Origin: Methanomassiliicoccaceae archaeon
GTDB taxonomy: Archaea > Thermoplasmatota > Thermoplasmata > Methanomassiliicoccales > Methanomethylophilaceae
Assembly: GCA_009784745.1 (NCBI GenBank)
Contig: WQXR01000058.1
Coordinates: 1 to 7,305 of the forward strand
Reading direction: 5' to 3'
Length of the DNA stretch: 7,305 nt
A model generated the notes under the pieces. It was given only the letters and a program-made list of their open reading frames with translations. It was not told the DNA's origin and did no database searches. Every line of letters begins with the position of its first letter. Positions within the stretch are counted from its first letter, which is position 1. The translations under genes and the position numbers were made by a program. Shown one piece after another: positions 4,817-7,305 of the stretch.

Positions 4817-7144
4817 ATGGCAGAAGATCCTGCGGACACCGTATCAGTATGGTTATGCGGTTACGCAACGAAAAAGATAGCATCCTCTTTTCTTACGGTG
4901 TTCGGCAGGAAGATAAAAAGATCGCAGGAAGGCGGAACGATAGACGATGAGATATCTTCTGCTCTGAACGGTATGAAGATGAGCGAGAACGCGGAAATGG
5001 CATTCTCAAGCGAAAGGAACAGAAGGCTTGTTTCTGCGTGTATCTTGTTCAAAGATACAGGAGCGGCAAAACACATGGACCCTGCGGACATGGAAAATGT
5101 AACGTCACCGGATGATGAGATAAGAAATGAGATAAGGGAATTCATTCTGACAGTACATGAAAGACTGTGGTCGCAGCCCGGAACTGAAGGGGCAATAGGC
5201 AGTTCAGAAATTCAGAACAGCATAAAAGCGGATCTTATTGATGTTGTAAGGGAATTAAGATCATTGCGTGACGTATCGGTGTCCGAGGATGATGACGAAA
5301 ATATCATATCAGCCGGATATCCGCGTCCGGTACATACTTTCACCGGACGGGAATCGGAACTGATGCAATTGTCGATAATGATAGAAAAGAACGATACGCT
5401 GTTCGTATGCGGTCCCGACGGCATCGGAAAGACAGAAACGGTAAGGAAGTTCGCTGAAGGGTGGGCATCACTGGATCATGATAACAGAGAAGGCAAAAGA
5501 ACTGTCGTTTGGTTATCTTATGAGGGATGCTTAAGATCAACGATCGCGTGGCACCTGAAAGTGAAAGGAATAAGCGAGAACGAGACGACGGACGAGGAAA
5601 AATTGTTCAAGATGAAGTTATCGATACTTGACGAGGACCCGTCGGCGTTGGTGGTGATAGATAACTTCGATCCGAAGGACGATCATTTGAATATAATTGA
5701 TCAATACAGGTTCAGAAAGATAATGATCAGTACGGACAAAGAATGTCTGAAAAGATACAACGGCATCGAACTGAAATGTCTTCCTGAAAATAAAGCAATG
5801 GAAATGTTCATCAATTCCCTTAATTCAAAAGGAGAACAACTGATGAACAAAGAGGAAGATAAGGTACGAAAAATGTTACGCTCCGCTGATCATCATACGC
5901 TTACGATATCATTGATCGCCGATAACGTGAACGCATACGGAACGGGACCGGAAAAGATAATAAAAATGTTATCGGACACAAAAAATAACAGTGAACGGAT
6001 ATTCAAATTGTTGTATGATTCCGCAGAAGGAAAGGAAAAGGAGATACTGAAAGCAATATCATTGCTTCCTGCGTCCGGAATGCGTTTAAAAAAATTCATA
6101 GAATTCTCGGAACTCGCCGGTGACGACGATCGTGATGCGTTAAGGTCGCTGGAGATCAAAGGCTGGGTGAACATAACGCATATCGAAGATACGAATGAAT
6201 GGATGATATCCGTGCATCCGTGCATAATGAAGATAATAAAAAAAGAGTTCGTACCGAAGGAGGATGAATGTTATGCGTTCTTCGGATCATTGGAAAGGTT
6301 CTTCGATCTCGGTCGTGCGTATAATAACTGGGATGAGAAGATGGACATGCTTCCTGTATTGGTATCAGCAGCGGACGCTTCGTCAAAGAGCCCGTACGCA
6401 TCGATAATGTACTCGCTCGCGGGACGTTATTTACGTGGTTCGGGAGATCATGATATTTCACTGAGATATTATTTCAAGGCGCTGAAAGACAAGGAGAACA
6501 AATTCGGAACGGAACATCCGAGCATAGCGCCGACGTACACAGGTATCGGTAATGTGTACTCGGATAAGGGAGAATACGACAAAGCGGTGGAATATTACAT
6601 CAAAGCATTGAAAGTGAGCGGCCGTATGTCGGGAATAAACGATCCGAGCATTGCAACCACGTATAACAACGTAGGTATAGCGTACTCTGAGAAAGGCGAA
6701 TATGATAAGGCGCTTCAATATTACAAAAAAGCATTGGACATAAGGGAAAGGGTATTGGGAAATGAACACCAAGATACGGCGATGACGTACAACCAGATGG
6801 GAAATGCACACTCGGATAAAGGAGAATACGGAAAAGCATTGGAATGTTATGAAAAGGCGTTGAAGATAAGAGAAAAGGTATTCGGCGTTGATAACTATTA
6901 TACAGCGGCCACATGCAGCAACATGAGCGTATTATATCTGCGCACCGGAAGGTACGATAAAGCAAGGGACAGCGCCGTCAAAGCGATGGAGATATTGAGA
7001 AGAACGGTCGGTGCGGATCATCCCGATACCGTAACGGCGTACGAAGTGATATCGTACATAAACAAACTCACCGGTGACGAAGATACATACGAAGAATACA
7101 AGAGTCAGCCGGTAACGGAAGATTGGAACTTCATGTACCGCTGA
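4817..7144 (+). CDS. STAND-type NTPase: NB-ARC-like core, winged helix and C-terminal TPR array
   Basis: STAND proteins are ATP-driven switches that oligomerise on sensing a ligand; many prokaryotic members act in phage defence or signalling. I take ATG 4817 (775 residues) because of the TATA box 27 bp upstream. Residues 1-~170 are a charged, mainly helical N-terminal part that I do not recognise, the place of an effector domain. The core starts at FTGRESEL (~175) and shows Walker A GPDGIGKT (199-206), Walker B LVVIDNFD (278-285), a sensor-like KIMIST (301-306), CLPENKAMEMF (~321-331) and HHTLTISLIA (GLPL-like, ~359-368). A winged helix follows (~400-475), ending in SVHP at the MHD position. 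From ~540 on come TPRs with a strict 42-residue period (540, 582, 624, 666, 708, with a cut sixth at ~750) and the core KGEYDKALQYY. These resemble kinesin-light-chain-type TPRs and are probably the sensor. There is no membrane segment. It is divergent from nikR. Confidence 0.88.
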   Translation: MAEDPADTVSVWLCGYATKKIASSFLTVFGRKIKRSQEGGTIDDEISSALNGMKMSENAEMAFSSERNRRLVSACILFKDTGAAKHMDPADMENVTSPDDEIRNEIREFILTVHERLWSQPGTEGAIGSSEIQNSIKADLIDVVRELRSLRDVSVSEDDDENIISAGYPRPVHTFTGRESELMQLSIMIEKNDTLFVCGPDGIGKTETVRKFAEGWASLDHDNREGKRTVVWLSYEGCLRSTIAWHLKVKGISENETTDEEKLFKMKLSILDEDPSALVVIDNFDPKDDHLNIIDQYRFRKIMISTDKECLKRYNGIELKCLPENKAMEMFINSLNSKGEQLMNKEEDKVRKMLRSADHHTLTISLIADNVNAYGTGPEKIIKMLSDTKNNSERIFKLLYDSAEGKEKEILKAISLLPASGMRLKKFIEFSELAGDDDRDALRSLEIKGWVNITHIEDTNEWMISVHPCIMKIIKKEFVPKEDECYAFFGSLERFFDLGRAYNNWDEKMDMLPVLVSAADASSKSPYASIMYSLAGRYLRGSGDHDISLRYYFKALKDKENKFGTEHPSIAPTYTGIGNVYSDKGEYDKAVEYYIKALKVSGRMSGINDPSIATTYNNVGIAYSEKGEYDKALQYYKKALDIRERVLGNEHQDTAMTYNQMGNAHSDKGEYGKALECYEKALKIREKVFGVDNYYTAATCSNMSVLYLRTGRYDKARDSAVKAMEILRRTVGADHPDTVTAYEVISYINKLTGDEDTYEEYKSQPVTEDWNFMYR
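6434..7090 (+). repeat. 126-bp tandem repeat encoding the TPR array
   Basis: The TPR units recur every 126 bp (42 codons). The middle three, with helix-A cores at residues ~582, 624 and 666, are the most alike (SDKGEYDKA, SEKGEYDKA, SDKGEYGKA, each followed by ALK or ALD plus a charged stretch). The outer units are more diverged. Similarity at DNA level makes gain or loss of units by recombination plausible. Confidence 0.8.
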
Positions 7145-7151
7145 ATGCGAA

Positions 7152-7161
7152 TCTTTTTTTA
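7152..7161 (+). terminator. T-rich tract after the STAND gene, also placed like a TATA box
   Basis: A T7 run (7154-7160) follows the STAND stop by nine bases and is the kind of U-tract at which archaeal RNA polymerase stops; no clear hairpin precedes it. It is also centred ~26 bp before the ATG at 7183, so it could double as a weak promoter element for the next gene. Confidence 0.4.
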
Positions 7162-7182
7162 GTCTTCCGATGATGATGACCC

Positions 7183-7305
7183 ATGGAACGTCTGTCCTTC
7201 GTGTTCGATAGATTCCCGTCACAAGAGAAAGCGGCAAGGATGCTTCTTCGTTTAGGCGTTTCCGTAAGGAACGGAAAAGCGTACATAGGCGATATTGAGT
7301 TATCT
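7183..7305 (+). CDS. Probable ACT-domain regulator of amino-acid metabolism (3' end outside window)
   Basis: Only 41 codons are visible. The start MERLSFVFDRFPSQEKAARM, then LLRLGVSVRNGKAYIGDIEL, resembles from memory the N-terminus of the archaeal family annotated as predicted regulator of amino acid metabolism containing an ACT domain. That family has an N-terminal helix-turn-helix-like region (FPSQ.KVA..LL..G..V) before the ACT domain. The ACT part itself is not in the window. The ATG at 7183 is favoured over the ATGATGATG just upstream (7170-7178), whose frame ends early at a TAG. The gene starts 38 bp after the STAND stop on the same strand. The family call is moderate; that the frame is coding is likelier. 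Confidence 0.6.
   Translation, partial: MERLSFVFDRFPSQEKAARMLLRLGVSVRNGKAYIGDIELS

Noticed and set aside
6156..6965. Long minus-strand open frames opposite the TPR region
   Set aside because: Shadows of the repetitive TPR codons; low-complexity Tyr/Ile/Arg-rich translations with no start context.
1..7305. TIR and STAND genes as one defence operon
   Set aside because: They are about 3.7 kb apart with minus-strand housekeeping genes and separate promoters between them; no sequence evidence links them.

Overview
The window looks archaeal, most likely a gut-type methanogen of the Methanomassiliicoccales/Thermoplasmata. This assignment is inferred, not proven. The signs are: a type IA topoisomerase with four C-terminal zinc ribbons; NikR; a downstream ORF resembling the archaeal ACT-type amino-acid-metabolism regulator; a surface protein with a Listeria/Bacteroides-type (InlB-like) repeat; and archaeal TATA boxes sitting 27-29 bp upstream of several start codons, which fits leaderless mRNAs. 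No gene with a stop in view ends in TAG.

Layout. (1) 1-1074 (+): the 3' part of a membrane receptor-like protein, with an InlB-type repeat, an Ig-like domain, one membrane helix and a cytoplasmic TIR domain. (2) 1162-1452 (-): a methionine-rich helical protein of unknown function. Just past its stop codon, in the +1 frame, lies a near copy of the lysine-rich tail of TopA. (3) 1565-3937 (-): topA. (4) 3938-4266: an intergenic region with a broken small gene overlapping the topA start (ATGA), a 23-bp tandem repeat and TATA-like sequence. (5) 4267-4707 (-): nikR with all four nickel ligands and a His-rich tail. (6) 4708-4816: a divergent promoter region with a 28-bp dyad over the nikR start whose geometry (6-N16-6) equals that of the E. 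coli NikR operator, plus a further half-site next to the start of the opposite gene. (7) 4817-7144 (+): a 775-residue STAND NTPase with NB-ARC-like core, winged helix and TPR sensor. (8) 7183-7305 (+): the start of a probable ACT-domain regulator.

How they may work together. Two immune- or signalling-type proteins (TIR receptor, STAND-TPR) flank a housekeeping topA/nikR block. They are about 3.7 kb apart and in separate transcription units, so nothing shows that they act together. nikR probably represses itself, and the matching half-site suggests that the STAND gene may feel the same regulator. The shared Lys-rich tail links topA and its downstream neighbour, either functionally (a common nucleic-acid-binding tail) or through a past duplication.

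The strongest observations are the putative NikR operator with its third half-site, the TopA-tail copy whose six differences from topA are all synonymous, and the Toll-like layout of the TIR protein.
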